DNA from: Gammaproteobacteria bacterium
Lineage (GTDB): Bacteria; Pseudomonadota; Gammaproteobacteria; Arenicellales; UBA868
Reading direction: 5' to 3'
Assembly: GCA_022451485.1 (NCBI GenBank)
Contig: JAKUQS010000010.1
Location: 35,323 to 99,322 of the forward strand
DNA: 64,000 bases
The notes beneath the pieces are model-generated. The model had not been told where the DNA came from. It saw only the letters and a list, made by a program, of their open reading frames with translations, and did not search any database. This document shows positions 16,618 through 25,414 of this stretch, one piece after another. Numbering within the stretch: the stretch's first letter is position 1; each line of letters starts with the position of its first letter. The position numbers were made by a program, and so were the translations under genes.

Positions 16618-16931
16618 TAGTGTCCGCTGATCACGGCGTGTAATGGTTTGGTTTCCTCAAACTTTTGTTTCTGCGTTGGCGTTGCTTCATGTTGGTAGTC
16701 GCGTTTCCATTCCTCGATCGTCATGCCATAGACTGCTGTTCTGGCCTGGTCATAGTCCATATCAAGCCCGCTGTCAGCGGCCGCAGCCAGGTACCATTTA
16801 GACAGGCAGTTCCGGCAGAAGCCGGCCAGATTCATCAAGTCAATATTCTGAACATCGCTGCGTTTTTGGAGGTGTTCGACAAGCCCGCGAAATGCGGCGG
16901 CCTCGATTTTTTCTTTAGTGTGGTTGTCCAT
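16617..16931 (-). CDS. DUF1244-family small protein
   Basis: This 104-residue protein matches the DUF1244 pattern. It has an N-terminal helix (EAAAFRGLVEHLQ), then VQNIDLMNLAGFCRNCLSKWY with the CxxC pair, and then YGMTIEEWKRDYQ. The family is widespread in proteobacteria as small helical cytoplasmic proteins with no established biochemical role. The CRNC pair could bind metal or be redox active (inference). It is convergent with the sirtuin gene and divergent from the SnoaL-like gene across about 170 bases. Confidence 0.85.
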   Translation of the reverse strand: MDNHTKEKIEAAAFRGLVEHLQKRSDVQNIDLMNLAGFCRNCLSKWYLAAAADSGLDMDYDQARTAVYGMTIEEWKRDYQHEATPTQKQKFEETKPLHAVISGH

Positions 16932-17100
16932 TTTGGGTTCCGTAAAGTTTCCCGCCTTGTATGGGGAATAGGTTCGATTGAGAGGGAAAATAATAACATT
17001 CCAGTAAACGTCGAGTATCGGTCAATGGGCAGGATATGTGTATCATTTACTGTGAGAGAATGATGGAAAAGACAACACCTCATTATTAGGTATAGAGAGT

Positions 17101-17502
17101 TTGTTCGATAGTGCAAGAAAAGCAGAAACCGCTTTCTACGAAGCCTTTGAACACGCTGATCTGCGTGCAATGATGGAAGTTTGGGATACTCATAGCTGTG
17201 CGTGTATTCATCCTATGAATGATCGGATTGAGGGCTTTAACGCGATTTCCGATAGCTGGCAGTTGATTTTTGAGTCGAATGCGCAACTTCGGTTTTACTT
17301 GACCGAGACACGTTACCTAGTCGAGGCGGATCTGGCCGTGCATCAGGTGCTCGAAAATATCTCCTTTGTGAATCGAGTTGAGAGACGCGAAGCCAAGATG
17401 TTGGCAACCAATGTCTATCGAGCTACAGCAGCGGGCTGGAAAATGGTATTGCATCATGCGTCGCCGGCGCCCGGAAATGTTGTCGCAGATAACTTGCATT
17501 GA
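17101..17502 (+). CDS. SnoaL/NTF2-like (DUF4440-type) small protein
   Basis: The 133-residue frame has the cone-shaped NTF2-like pattern: an N-terminal helix (AETAFYEAFEHADLRAMMEVW), then CACIHPM and GFNAISDSWQLIF, and a C-terminal strand set ending NVYRATAAGWKMVLHHASPAP. Proteins of this type act as small ligand-binding or isomerase-like domains; many have no known function. No ATG is in frame upstream. The TTG at 17101 is taken as the start, with only a weak purine-rich GAGAG before it. It is a single gene with no obvious functional neighbour. Confidence 0.78.
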   Translation: MFDSARKAETAFYEAFEHADLRAMMEVWDTHSCACIHPMNDRIEGFNAISDSWQLIFESNAQLRFYLTETRYLVEADLAVHQVLENISFVNRVERREAKMLATNVYRATAAGWKMVLHHASPAPGNVVADNLH

Positions 17503-17612
17503 GCGCTCTCCTTGATTTTCGTATCTTTGGGTCTGAATCAAAATCAAGCGGACGAAGTGTCCACGTCTTATTGGGGGAGCAGTAGCTGTCTAATCCCGAT
17601 TGATGGAGTCAA

Positions 17613-18512
17613 ATGGTAATGGGTGAGCCTGTTAAGGTGTTTGTTGCTGGTTGTGGTTACGTCGGTGAGCGCATTGCGAAAGCGGAACAGCGTCTCGGTT
17701 CGAAAGTAAGTGGAGTGGTTCGCCGACCTGATCGGGCTGCAACGCTCAAGGGGCGAGGCCTTAGCGTGGTGGCGCATGATCTGGATCAACCACAATCTGA
17801 CTTTGATTTATCAGTTACCAGAGCGCTAGTGTATTACCTGATTCCACCACCCCAGCATGGTGAGTGTGATGGGAGGATTAGGGCATGGCTTAACGGACTA
17901 TCAGACAGCGCTCTGCCGCTGCGCGTTGTCTTAATCAGCACCACGGGTGTTTATGGTGACTGTCAGGGTGACTGGGTCAACGAATCGCGCCAAGTTAAGC
18001 CTCAGGCACAACGAGCTAAGCGGCGTGTGGATGCTGAGGTGATGTTTGCGAACTGGCGGAGAAAAACTGGGGTCACTGGTGTGATATTGCGTGTGCCGGG
18101 TATTTATGGGCCAGATCGATTACCAGTGAAGCGCTTGCGTTCGGGGGCACCGGTTGTGGCGGCCGATGAAGCACCTTGGAGTAATCGAGTCCATGTGGAT
18201 GATCTGTGTCGCGTTTGTTTGGCAGCAGCTAGGGTCGAGAGCCCACACTCAGTCTATAACGTTAGCGATGGTCACCCTACAACGATGACTGATTTCTTTT
18301 TTCAGGCGGCTGCGTCGTTGGGGCTACCGTGTCCGCCCGTAATTAGCATGGCACGGGCTAAAGCCACCTTGGGGGAAGGTATGCTGTCGTATCTGGCCGA
18401 GTCGAAACGTATTGACAACACACGCATGCGCAATCACCTGCGTATCGAACCTGAATTTCCTGATCTGGCGCGAGGTTTCGCTGACGCCGTGCGTCGAAGT
18501 ACGCAGGCTTGA
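17613..18512 (+). CDS. NAD(P)-dependent epimerase/dehydratase-like protein (YeeZ type)
   Basis: This 299-residue extended-SDR protein has an N-terminal VFVAGCGYVGERIA dinucleotide-binding motif (GxGxxG type) and STTGVYGDCQGDWVNE in the substrate region. It then has GVILRVPGIYGPDRLP and YNVSDGHPTTMTDF. The GxGYVG motif and overall plan match the YeeZ-like SDR branch. The canonical YxxxK is not evident after STTGVYG, as in other YeeZ relatives. A GGAG Shine-Dalgarno precedes the ATG by 6 bases. It ends 2 bases before the convergent aspartate aminotransferase stop. Confidence 0.82.
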   Translation: MVMGEPVKVFVAGCGYVGERIAKAEQRLGSKVSGVVRRPDRAATLKGRGLSVVAHDLDQPQSDFDLSVTRALVYYLIPPPQHGECDGRIRAWLNGLSDSALPLRVVLISTTGVYGDCQGDWVNESRQVKPQAQRAKRRVDAEVMFANWRRKTGVTGVILRVPGIYGPDRLPVKRLRSGAPVVAADEAPWSNRVHVDDLCRVCLAAARVESPHSVYNVSDGHPTTMTDFFFQAAASLGLPCPPVISMARAKATLGEGMLSYLAESKRIDNTRMRNHLRIEPEFPDLARGFADAVRRSTQA

Positions 18513-18514
18513 CT

Positions 18515-19717
18515 TCAGTCCAGCTTGTTCACGGCCCTGTGAATGCGCTCACACGCCTCTTCCAGCAGTTCTGTTGAGGTCGCATAGGACACACGAAAGT
18601 GTGGCGATAGCCCAAACGCGTCTCCTGGTACAGCCGCGATCTCAGCTTCATCAAGCAGATACTCGACGAAGTCGTTATCTGATGCGATACGCTGCCCGCT
18701 GGGCGTTACGTGATCGATGACACCTGCGCAGGAGGGATAGACATAGAACGCTCCATTAGGCGTTGGGCAATCGAGGCCGGGCACTTGGTTCAGCATGTTA
18801 ACCACAAGATCGCGGCGTTGCCGAAACACAGCCAGATTCTCAGCCAAGAAATCCTTTGGACCGTTCAATCCGGCCACGGCCGCATATTGTGAGATGCTGG
18901 TTGGGTTAGAGGTCGATTGAGACTGTAACTTGGACATCGCCTTGATCAGCCACTCCGGGCCGCCGGCAAAGCCCATGCGCCAGCCGGTCATACAGTAGGC
19001 CTTTGACATGCCGTTACAGGTCAGAACCCGTTCGGCGAGATCACCGCCGATCTGGGCCGGAGTAAAGAAACGAAAATCATCATAAACGAGATGTTCGTAG
19101 ATATCGTCAGCCATGACCAAGACATGTGGGTTTTGGTTTAGCACCTCGGCCAATTGCCTAATTTCTTTTTCTGTGTAAGCCGCTCCACTGGGATTCGAAG
19201 GACTATTCAAGATCACCCACCGAGTGCGAGATGTGATGGCCGCGGCAAGACCCGCTGCGGTGAGTTTAAAACCCTGTTCCTGTCCGCAGGTGACGAACAC
19301 TGGTACACCCCCACACAACAGCACGATATCGGGGTAACTGACCCAATAAGGGGCAGAGATGATGACTTCGTCTCCTTCGTTTACTGTTGCCATCATTGCG
19401 TTGTAGAGGATCTGTTTGCCGCCGGTCGCTACGCTAATCTGGTTAGGTTGATAGCTCACGTCGTTTTCAGATTCGAACTTTGCGCAAATGGCTTCCTTCA
19501 GTTCGCTGATACCATCGACCGTGGTGTAACGAGTTTTTCCTTCTTTCATTGCCTCAATGGCAGCAGAGCAAATATGCTCAGGCGTATCAAAATCGGGTTC
19601 TCCCTGGCTGAGTCCGATGATGGGTCGTTGGGCCAGAGTCAGGCGACGTGCTTTTTCTGTAATTGCCATCGTCGGCGATGGCTTGATACGTTTCAGGCGA
19701 TCAGATATTGGATGCAT
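18515..19717 (-). CDS. Aspartate aminotransferase, class I PLP enzyme
   Basis: This protein of about 400 residues has the full aspartate aminotransferase I-beta-type pattern: SDRLKRIKPSPTMA at the N terminus, GLSQGEPDFDTPEHI, SAPYWVSYPD, LNSPSNPSGAAY, VMADDIYEHLVYD and the PLP lysine in NGMSKAYCMTGWRMGF. The C-terminal FRVSYATS includes the substrate carboxylate Arg. The ATG at 19717 is preferred to a GTG at 19726. It moves amino groups between aspartate and 2-oxoglutarate in the cytoplasm. It is 23 bases downstream of the IMPDH-family gene on the same strand. Confidence 0.93.
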   Translation of the reverse strand: MHPISDRLKRIKPSPTMAITEKARRLTLAQRPIIGLSQGEPDFDTPEHICSAAIEAMKEGKTRYTTVDGISELKEAICAKFESENDVSYQPNQISVATGGKQILYNAMMATVNEGDEVIISAPYWVSYPDIVLLCGGVPVFVTCGQEQGFKLTAAGLAAAITSRTRWVILNSPSNPSGAAYTEKEIRQLAEVLNQNPHVLVMADDIYEHLVYDDFRFFTPAQIGGDLAERVLTCNGMSKAYCMTGWRMGFAGGPEWLIKAMSKLQSQSTSNPTSISQYAAVAGLNGPKDFLAENLAVFRQRRDLVVNMLNQVPGLDCPTPNGAFYVYPSCAGVIDHVTPSGQRIASDNDFVEYLLDEAEIAAVPGDAFGLSPHFRVSYATSTELLEEACERIHRAVNKLD

Positions 19718-19740
19718 GATATTCACACAGCGGCTATGGT

Positions 19741-21210
19741 TTAGCGTTCATACGATTCTCGACGGGCAGATTCAGTCAGTGGAATCAGGTAAGCAAAGGG
19801 GTCATTGAGTATCTTCGATCGTGCCTCCTGCAAAGAAGACTCACCGGCGTAACTGACGGCGGACCGCAGATGACCCCGGATGCGTTGAAGAATATCGACC
19901 ACGCTACCGCGATAAGGCACTTGAATTTCCTGACCCTCGGGGGGTGTTTCAAGTGCAGTATTCAGCGTTTCTTCATCGGTGTCATAGAGAGATTCAAACA
20001 CGGCTTCAGGAGAGGTCATACCGCGGTAAATTTTTTTCTTGGTATTGGTAGCCGGATCTTCGATTACTCGGCCCGGGGCTTCATCCGTCCCGGAGAGCGC
20101 GCTGCCGAGCATCACGGTATCCGCGCCGCAGGCAAGCGCCAGAAAAATATCCTTGTCATGGCGAACGCCGCCGTCGGCCATGATGGGCACTTCACCGCCA
20201 ACGGCTGCCCAGACTTCTCGAATGGCCTGCAGTTGAGGTACACCGGCGCCTGTTTCCAGCCGTGTGCGGCACCCGCGGCCGGGACCTACGCCTACTTTCA
20301 CCGCGTCAACACCCGCGTCGCGCAGAAATCGTGCGCCATCGCCGGTCGCAACATTGCCGCAGACTAGCAGCAGGTTGTCAAAGCGTTGGCGCAGTTGGCT
20401 AAGGGCGTCGCCCATGACGTCTGAATGTCCGTGTGCAATGTCAATGAACAAACAATCGGCACCGGCCTGCTGAAGCGCATCGGCGCGCTCTAGAAAATCA
20501 CCACGACACCCGATCGCCGCGGCAGTTAAGAGGCGACCTTTGGTGTCCTTACTCGCAAACGGTCTCTCGCGAAGAAAACGCAAATCCTTACGCGTCACTA
20601 GCCCCTGAATCTGTCGTTCGTTATCGACCAAGGGCAATCGCTCTATGCGGCCGGCAAACATGATTTTTTCAGCCTCGTCGGCAGAAACCTCCGGGTGACT
20701 AGTCTGGAGTCGCTCAAAGGGCGTCATAAATTCTTCGACACGGCGCTCCTCAGCAGTCTTATCCCAGGGAATGTCGCGTCGCGTCAAAACACCAGCGAGT
20801 GTCCCGCTGCCCGGATGAGTCTCGATCAGGATGCCGTTGATGTTATGTCGACGGGCGAATACTCGTGCCTGGGCAATAGTCGTTCCCACGGGTAGGCAAA
20901 GAGGATGTTCAATCACTGCACTGTGACTGCGCTTGACCTTGGTTACTGTGTCGACTTGTTTCTCGATGCTTTGACCGCGGTGGATAACGCCGAGTCCACC
21001 CTCAAGCGCCATGGTCTGGGCCATTCCAAGACCGGTGACACTGTCCATATTGGAAGAAACAATGGGTAACTCCAGAGCAACATTCCCGGTAAGCCGGCTG
21101 GCGAGCGTGATGCTCGTGCGACTGCTTGTTTTCCCCTTCTGTGGCCGAAAAAGGAAATCGTCAAACGTTTTGCCAACCCATTGGCCATCGACAGTCTGGT
21201 TTGAGTGCAT
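19741..21210 (-). CDS. IMPDH/GMP reductase family protein with CBS domains and atypical active-site loop
   Basis: The TIM barrel carries an inserted CBS pair ([21 protein letters not shown] and [20 protein letters not shown]), as in IMP dehydrogenase, and the 489-residue length fits. The catalytic loop reads GPGRGCRTR (Cys314) instead of GPGSICTTR. The flap after [18 protein letters not shown] lacks the Arg-Tyr pair that IMPDH uses to activate water. The C-terminal part ([22 protein letters not shown]) looks closer to GMP reductase. It may be a CBS-containing GMP reductase (GuaB1-like) or another purine-nucleotide enzyme. The ATG at 21210 is preferred; a GTG at 21285 would add 25 residues. 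Confidence 0.85.
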   Translation of the reverse strand: MHSNQTVDGQWVGKTFDDFLFRPQKGKTSSRTSITLASRLTGNVALELPIVSSNMDSVTGLGMAQTMALEGGLGVIHRGQSIEKQVDTVTKVKRSHSAVIEHPLCLPVGTTIAQARVFARRHNINGILIETHPGSGTLAGVLTRRDIPWDKTAEERRVEEFMTPFERLQTSHPEVSADEAEKIMFAGRIERLPLVDNERQIQGLVTRKDLRFLRERPFASKDTKGRLLTAAAIGCRGDFLERADALQQAGADCLFIDIAHGHSDVMGDALSQLRQRFDNLLLVCGNVATGDGARFLRDAGVDAVKVGVGPGRGCRTRLETGAGVPQLQAIREVWAAVGGEVPIMADGGVRHDKDIFLALACGADTVMLGSALSGTDEAPGRVIEDPATNTKKKIYRGMTSPEAVFESLYDTDEETLNTALETPPEGQEIQVPYRGSVVDILQRIRGHLRSAVSYAGESSLQEARSKILNDPFAYLIPLTESARRESYER

Positions 21211-21305
21211 TGTGGGTAAGCTGATCGAGGGTTTGACTAAACGGCTGGTGAAGACGGGCCGATGATAAAGGGGACCCAACGGCACCTCAAGGGCTGTGTA
21301 ACGTT

Positions 21306-21920
21306 TCAGATCAGCATATAAATAGCGAGCGCAAGAAGAATGACACCAAACACGCGATCGAAAATGTGCGCGCGACGACGCAGTCGATCAAGAACGGCGG
21401 TGTGGGAAAGTACTAGGGCGACCAAAATATACCAGATGATATCGATGCCCCCAGCAGTCGCCGTAATAATGACCGTTTCCTGCCAAGGCGCAGTTTCACG
21501 GACAAATTGGCTAAAAAGTGCAAGAAAAAACAAGGGCAGTGTCGGGTTCATGACGGCAATTAGGAAGCCTTCCCGGACGCCCGTGAGGCCGTTACCTTGT
21601 TCTCTGGTTTCGATAGCAAGAGACGCGCTAACGTTCGATTTGGCTAGCAGGTAACGGACGCCAAGATAAGCGAGAAAGCCGGCGCCCAGCCACTGCAGGA
21701 AGCGGTATAACTCCGGCTGTTTGGTCACCAGCAGGCCGATGCCGGTGGCAGTTAGGAGGGCCCACATTGCGACACCCACCCCGTGTGAGATAGCGGTGGC
21801 GACGCCTTGGCTCCTGCCACCGACCAGGGTATTACGAACCACCACGGCAAGGCTGGGGCCGGGTGACATGGCACCGAAAAGGCAGATGGTCGCGAGGGAA
21901 AGCCACAGGGTTAAAGCCAT
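21306..21920 (-). CDS. LysE/RhtB-family amino acid exporter
   Basis: This 204-residue inner-membrane protein has five or six hydrophobic segments and the family motif CLFGAMSPGPSLAVVVRNTL near the N terminus, followed by GVATAISHGVGVAMWALLTATG. LysE/RhtB proteins export amino acids or related metabolites by proton exchange. Specificity cannot be read from sequence. It lies upstream of the IMPDH-family gene on the same strand with a gap of about 95 bases and divergent from a glutaredoxin-like gene. Confidence 0.9.
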   Translation of the reverse strand: MALTLWLSLATICLFGAMSPGPSLAVVVRNTLVGGRSQGVATAISHGVGVAMWALLTATGIGLLVTKQPELYRFLQWLGAGFLAYLGVRYLLAKSNVSASLAIETREQGNGLTGVREGFLIAVMNPTLPLFFLALFSQFVRETAPWQETVIITATAGGIDIIWYILVALVLSHTAVLDRLRRRAHIFDRVFGVILLALAIYMLI

Positions 21921-22008
21921 CGCCGGTCCTTTGTTTCGCTGTGTCGATAGGTGGGGACGCGATTACAATAGCCCCTATGAAACGCATGCTGCTGCGTCGT
22001 TGCATCGG

Positions 22009-22269
22009 ATGAATTCACCACCATCACTCTGCCATGCTTTGGTTTATGTGCGTCAGCATTGCCATCTTTGCGAGGACATGGTCGCTGATTTGAGGGCCTG
22101 GACTGGAGAGTTCTCGTTTTCCCTCGAGATTTGCGACGTCGATGCTACCACCGAAACCCAAAGGCTTTATGGGGAGAAGGTGCCTGTATTGCTGGTTGAT
22201 AATGAAGAAATTTGCCACTACTACCTGGATCCGAGCGCGCTTTCAGCGGCTTTGGCGCGGGAGGTTTGA
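22009..22269 (+). CDS. Glutaredoxin-like protein (DUF836 type)
   Basis: The frame opens far upstream inside the antisense of the LysE gene, but the protein-like part starts at the ATG at 22009. That gives 86 residues with a thioredoxin fold: HALVYVRQHCHLCEDMVADL (CxxC), then EICDVDATTETQRLYGEKVPVLLVDNEEI with the cis-Pro after KV, and a final helix. This fits the DUF836 small glutaredoxin-like family, which is cytoplasmic and of unknown partner. Either ATG 22009 or a TTG slightly upstream could be used. Confidence 0.8.
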   Translation: MNSPPSLCHALVYVRQHCHLCEDMVADLRAWTGEFSFSLEICDVDATTETQRLYGEKVPVLLVDNEEICHYYLDPSALSAALAREV

Positions 22270-22333
22270 CGCATCTGTTAACCCGCGCCATCAGTTTAGC
22301 TGCTGGGTTGTCTAGATGTGGTGCGCTGCTTTG

Positions 22334-22345
22334 CTTATGCATAAG
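22334..22345. repeat. 12-base perfect palindrome
   Basis: CTTATGCATAAG lies in the 219-base gap between the convergent glutaredoxin-like and SDR genes. It could bind a dimeric protein, but no gene start is near, so a regulatory role is doubtful. Nothing else recognisable was seen in this gap. Confidence 0.25.
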
Positions 22346-22488
22346 TATGCGCGGGACAATGATCTGGCTGAATTGGACGATGCACGATGGCATGGGTCTT
22401 TCGACTGATTGTCTGCCGTTCTTGTTGTAGAAGGGTGGTTGGAGTGGAGTGGGTCATGCATTCAAGTGCACTGGGGACGACAGGCTCT

Positions 22489-23271
22489 TCAAAGGCTTGA
22501 ATTAAGATGCCCACCGTCGATCACGACTACGCTACCTGTCATGTAACTTGATGCATCCGACGCCAGTAAAAGTAAAGTGCCATCAAGGTCGCTCGGCACA
22601 CCTATGCGACGTTGTGGTATCTGCGCGATGGTGTCATCGCCGGCACCGCTCTCGAAGTAGTCCCGATTAAAATCGGTCAGTATGAAGCCCGGTGCGATGG
22701 CATTAACACGGATCTGATAGCGTGCCCATTCAAGCGACAGCGCACGGGTCATCTGAATGACGCCGGCTTTTGAAATGGCGTAAGACGAGACACCCTTTGC
22801 TACCCTCAGCCCGAGAATCGATGCGACATTGATCAGGCTGCCCCCACGTTGCCCTGCGACCAGTCGTTTGCCCGCTTCGCGTGCGACAGTCCATACGCCC
22901 CTAAGGTTTGTATCAATGACTCGGTCCCATTCTGATTGGTCAATCTTAAGAGCAGATTCTCCAATCACAATCCCGGAATTATTAATAACGATGTCCGCGG
23001 TTCCTACCCTGGATTCAACAGCGGCGAAAGTGTCGCTGACGGCGCGCTCGTCCGTGACGTCCATAGTAAAGGAGTGGGCATGACCACCATTTTGTCGAAT
23101 CTGTTCGGCGGCTTCTTCGATCAGTGCTGTTCGTCGCGCAGTCAAAATAACGGTTGCACCGCGCTTGGCCAGCAGCTTGGCAAAATGACAACCCAGACCG
23201 CCAGATGCTCCGGTGACAAGGGCAATCTTGCCATTGAGTTGAAAGAGGTCGTCTGTCATCGGGCGCGCCAT
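22489..23271 (-). CDS. Classical short-chain dehydrogenase/reductase
   Basis: This 260-residue classical SDR has TGASGGLGCHFAKLLAKRG (cofactor binding, Arg-rich end suggesting NADP), DIVINNSGIV, the catalytic Ser in NVASILG, YAISK (Tyr/Lys) and IAPGFILTDFN. Unlike the SDR at 1.6 kb, its tetrad is intact. Such enzymes reduce or oxidise alcohol/keto groups on many substrates, and no pathway is evident from the neighbours. Starts at 23271 or 23259 are possible, and neither has a clear Shine-Dalgarno. Confidence 0.9.
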   Translation of the reverse strand: MARPMTDDLFQLNGKIALVTGASGGLGCHFAKLLAKRGATVILTARRTALIEEAAEQIRQNGGHAHSFTMDVTDERAVSDTFAAVESRVGTADIVINNSGIVIGESALKIDQSEWDRVIDTNLRGVWTVAREAGKRLVAGQRGGSLINVASILGLRVAKGVSSYAISKAGVIQMTRALSLEWARYQIRVNAIAPGFILTDFNRDYFESGAGDDTIAQIPQRRIGVPSDLDGTLLLLASDASSYMTGSVVVIDGGHLNSSL

Positions 23272-23681
23272 TCGATTAGGGCAGATAGTGTCGTGAGTCG
23301 AAGTGTAACCGAGGGTGCTGTCGCGCGGGACATGCGGCTAGCTCGCGTTGTGATGGATCATGCGGAGAAGGTTGCATCGCTTGCGTAGGTGGTCGTAACA
23401 GGTGTCATAGCAGTGTGTTGCATTTGCACATAGTCATCGATGTCGTGGCGTCGCGGTAGAGGCCGCTCGTCCCATTGGATGCACACAACCCGTTCTGCCA
23501 GTCCATTAACAGCTCGTTTCACTCTGGCTGGGTTCATCGTCCATGATCTGGTGCTTCGGCAAGGCTGCGGTTGCAGTGGTTTGATGATTCGGCCGCCAGC
23601 GGAATGCGGTGGCGTCCAAGTTACACTTCGATCAATGGCAGGCCCAAACGGCCAATAAAACCATCACCAAGGTAAACCCAC
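23272..23681. other. 410-base intergenic region without a convincing gene
   Basis: This gap separates the SDR (leftward) from the methyltransferase-like gene (rightward) and should hold both promoters. A 72-codon frame at 23440–23658 is arginine/serine-rich, has no recognisable domain and no good ribosome site, and is not called. No clear promoter hexamers, structured RNA or repeat was recognised. Confidence 0.5.
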
Positions 23682-24434
23682 GTGGCATTGCTCTTTCGTC
23701 GTCAGGTCGGTGATTTTGTTTATGAGGTTCGCAGTGCCGGCAGTAGTCGCCGGCTATACACCAATGGGGTGCTACACAGCCAGTACAGTGGGCGTCACTC
23801 AGTGACCGGCAGTGTTTGGGATTTGTTGTGGTTGCCCCTATTTTTTGATGCCGCGCCGCGACCCCAGCGGGTACTCCTGTTAGGTGTCGGCGCCGGGGCG
23901 ACTATTCGTCAGTTATCAGCGCTGCTTGGACCATGCCAGATTGTTGGCGTGGAAATTGACCCGATTCATCTTGAGATTGCCCGTGATTTTTTTGGCGTTA
24001 CCCCGGAGATGGCGACCTTGCATCAGGCTAACGCCCTCGATTTTGTGCAACGTTACCGGGGGCCACGATTCGATGTCGTTATCGATGATTTGTTTACTGG
24101 CCGAGCAGCTCAACCGCACCGCGCATTGGCATTTGATGAAGGCTGGTTAAAGCGTTTGCGCCGAGTGTTAAGTCCCAGCGGCACGCTGACGGTAAATTTT
24201 GCCGACAAGGCGGAGTTAAGCGCATCGTGTTTGCCGGCAGCCGTTGGACCGGGTCGCGATTTCCCCGCTGGCTTCGAGTTACGCACTCCGGCAACGGAAA
24301 ATGTTGTTGCTACAGCCCTGAGCAAGGTGGTACAAAGCGCGACATTGCGGGCACACTTGCGGGCCACACCAGCATTGGCCGCTTATTTGAGGAACGAGCG
24401 GTTGCGTTATCACGTTCGACCGATGGTTACCTGA
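23682..24434 (+). CDS. Spermidine-synthase-like / class I SAM methyltransferase-fold protein
   Basis: The 250-residue protein has LLLGVGAGATIRQL (motif I), VGVEIDPIHLEIARDFFGV (motif II with acidic residue), HQANALDFV and FDVVIDDLFTG, which fit spermidine-synthase-like proteins without the full polyamine-binding N terminus. True spermidine synthases have a conserved GG-D-G near motif I; here it reads LGVGAGA. The substrate is therefore uncertain: an aminopropyltransferase-like or methyltransferase role are both possible. The GTG start at 23682 has AAGG upstream. It is 98 bases before the NYN-domain gene. Confidence 0.78.
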   Translation: MALLFRRQVGDFVYEVRSAGSSRRLYTNGVLHSQYSGRHSVTGSVWDLLWLPLFFDAAPRPQRVLLLGVGAGATIRQLSALLGPCQIVGVEIDPIHLEIARDFFGVTPEMATLHQANALDFVQRYRGPRFDVVIDDLFTGRAAQPHRALAFDEGWLKRLRRVLSPSGTLTVNFADKAELSASCLPAAVGPGRDFPAGFELRTPATENVVATALSKVVQSATLRAHLRATPALAAYLRNERLRYHVRPMVT

Positions 24435-24532
24435 AACCTTCGCTGGTCGTGTACCACCTGCGGCGGTACACTGGAACCCCCGCGCAGTTTTATCTACAAC
24501 TGCACCGCGTATCCTGACCGAATCTTAATTCA

Positions 24533-25348
24533 ATGACAGAAGACAATAAGACACGAAACATAGCGATGTTTTGCGATTTTGAGAACATCGCACTGGGTGT
24601 CCGCGATGCTAAATATGATCGTTTCGATCTCAAGGCCGTACTGGGGCGGGTACTGTTAAAGGGAAACATTGTCGTTAAAAAGGCTTATGCTGACTGGGAA
24701 AGATACAAGGATTTCAAACCGGCTATGCACGAGGCTGCATTCGAATTAATCGAAATACCGCATGTCCGCCAATCGGGTAAGAACTCTGCCGATATACGAA
24801 TGGTGGTCGATGCGCTGGACTTGTGTTACACCAAATCACACTTGGACACTTTTGTTATTTTAAGTGGTGACTCGGATTTCTCTCCATTGGTCAGCAAGTT
24901 GCGTGAAAACAACAAGTATGTGGTTGGCATCGGTGTCAAGAGTTCAACGTCAGATCTGCTTTCGGGCAATTGTGATGAGTTTATCTATTACGATGACCTT
25001 GCTCGGCCAAAACAAAAGGCCGTGCGTAAGAAAAAGACCAGTCGAGCAAGCAGTGTTTCGAAGACTGGGGCTAACAAGCAGGACGAGCAGCGTCGCCAGG
25101 AGGCCATTGATCTGGTCATGACTACGGTGGAAGGTCTGTTCGAAGAACGAGGCGAGGAGGAAAAAGTATGGGGCTCCATGGTGAAACAAGCCTTGAAGCG
25201 ACGCCAACCCGGCTTCAATGAGCGGTACCATGGTTTTTCGGGGTTTGGTAATTTGCTAGAAGAAGCCGAAGCACGAGGATTGATGGCACTTGAGCACGAC
25301 GAGAAATCCGGTGGCTATGTTATTAAGAGTTGTACAGGCGAGGGATAA
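24533..25348 (+). CDS. NYN-domain protein with C-terminal LOTUS/OST-HTH domain (LabA-like)
   Basis: The 271-residue protein starts with a PIN-like NYN domain (about residues 8–160). Acidic residues are placed as in ribonucleases: Asp15 in CDFENI, Asp87 in KNSADIRMVVDAL, and Asp113/Asp115 in SGDSDFSPL. A lysine-rich linker (about 163–185) follows. The C-terminal 70 residues (VWGSMVKQALKRRQPGFNE, GFGNLLEEAEARGL) match a LOTUS/OST-HTH winged-helix RNA-binding module. Together this predicts a cytoplasmic endoribonuclease or RNA-handling protein. It appears as a single gene; the RNA target is unknown. Confidence 0.88.
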   Translation: MTEDNKTRNIAMFCDFENIALGVRDAKYDRFDLKAVLGRVLLKGNIVVKKAYADWERYKDFKPAMHEAAFELIEIPHVRQSGKNSADIRMVVDALDLCYTKSHLDTFVILSGDSDFSPLVSKLRENNKYVVGIGVKSSTSDLLSGNCDEFIYYDDLARPKQKAVRKKKTSRASSVSKTGANKQDEQRRQEAIDLVMTTVEGLFEERGEEEKVWGSMVKQALKRRQPGFNERYHGFSGFGNLLEEAEARGLMALEHDEKSGGYVIKSCTGEG

Positions 25349-25414
25349 AACCGGCCGAATCGAGTTTCACAGGGGCGTATCGGCTTCGGCAGTACTGACG
25401 TTGATGAGGTGATT

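Noticed and set aside
19154-19744. 196-codon frame antisense to aspartate aminotransferase
   Set aside because: Composition and lack of motifs fit a shadow of the real gene.
23440-23658. 72-codon frame in the SDR–methyltransferase gap
   Set aside because: Low-complexity, arginine-rich product, no ribosome site and no family resemblance.
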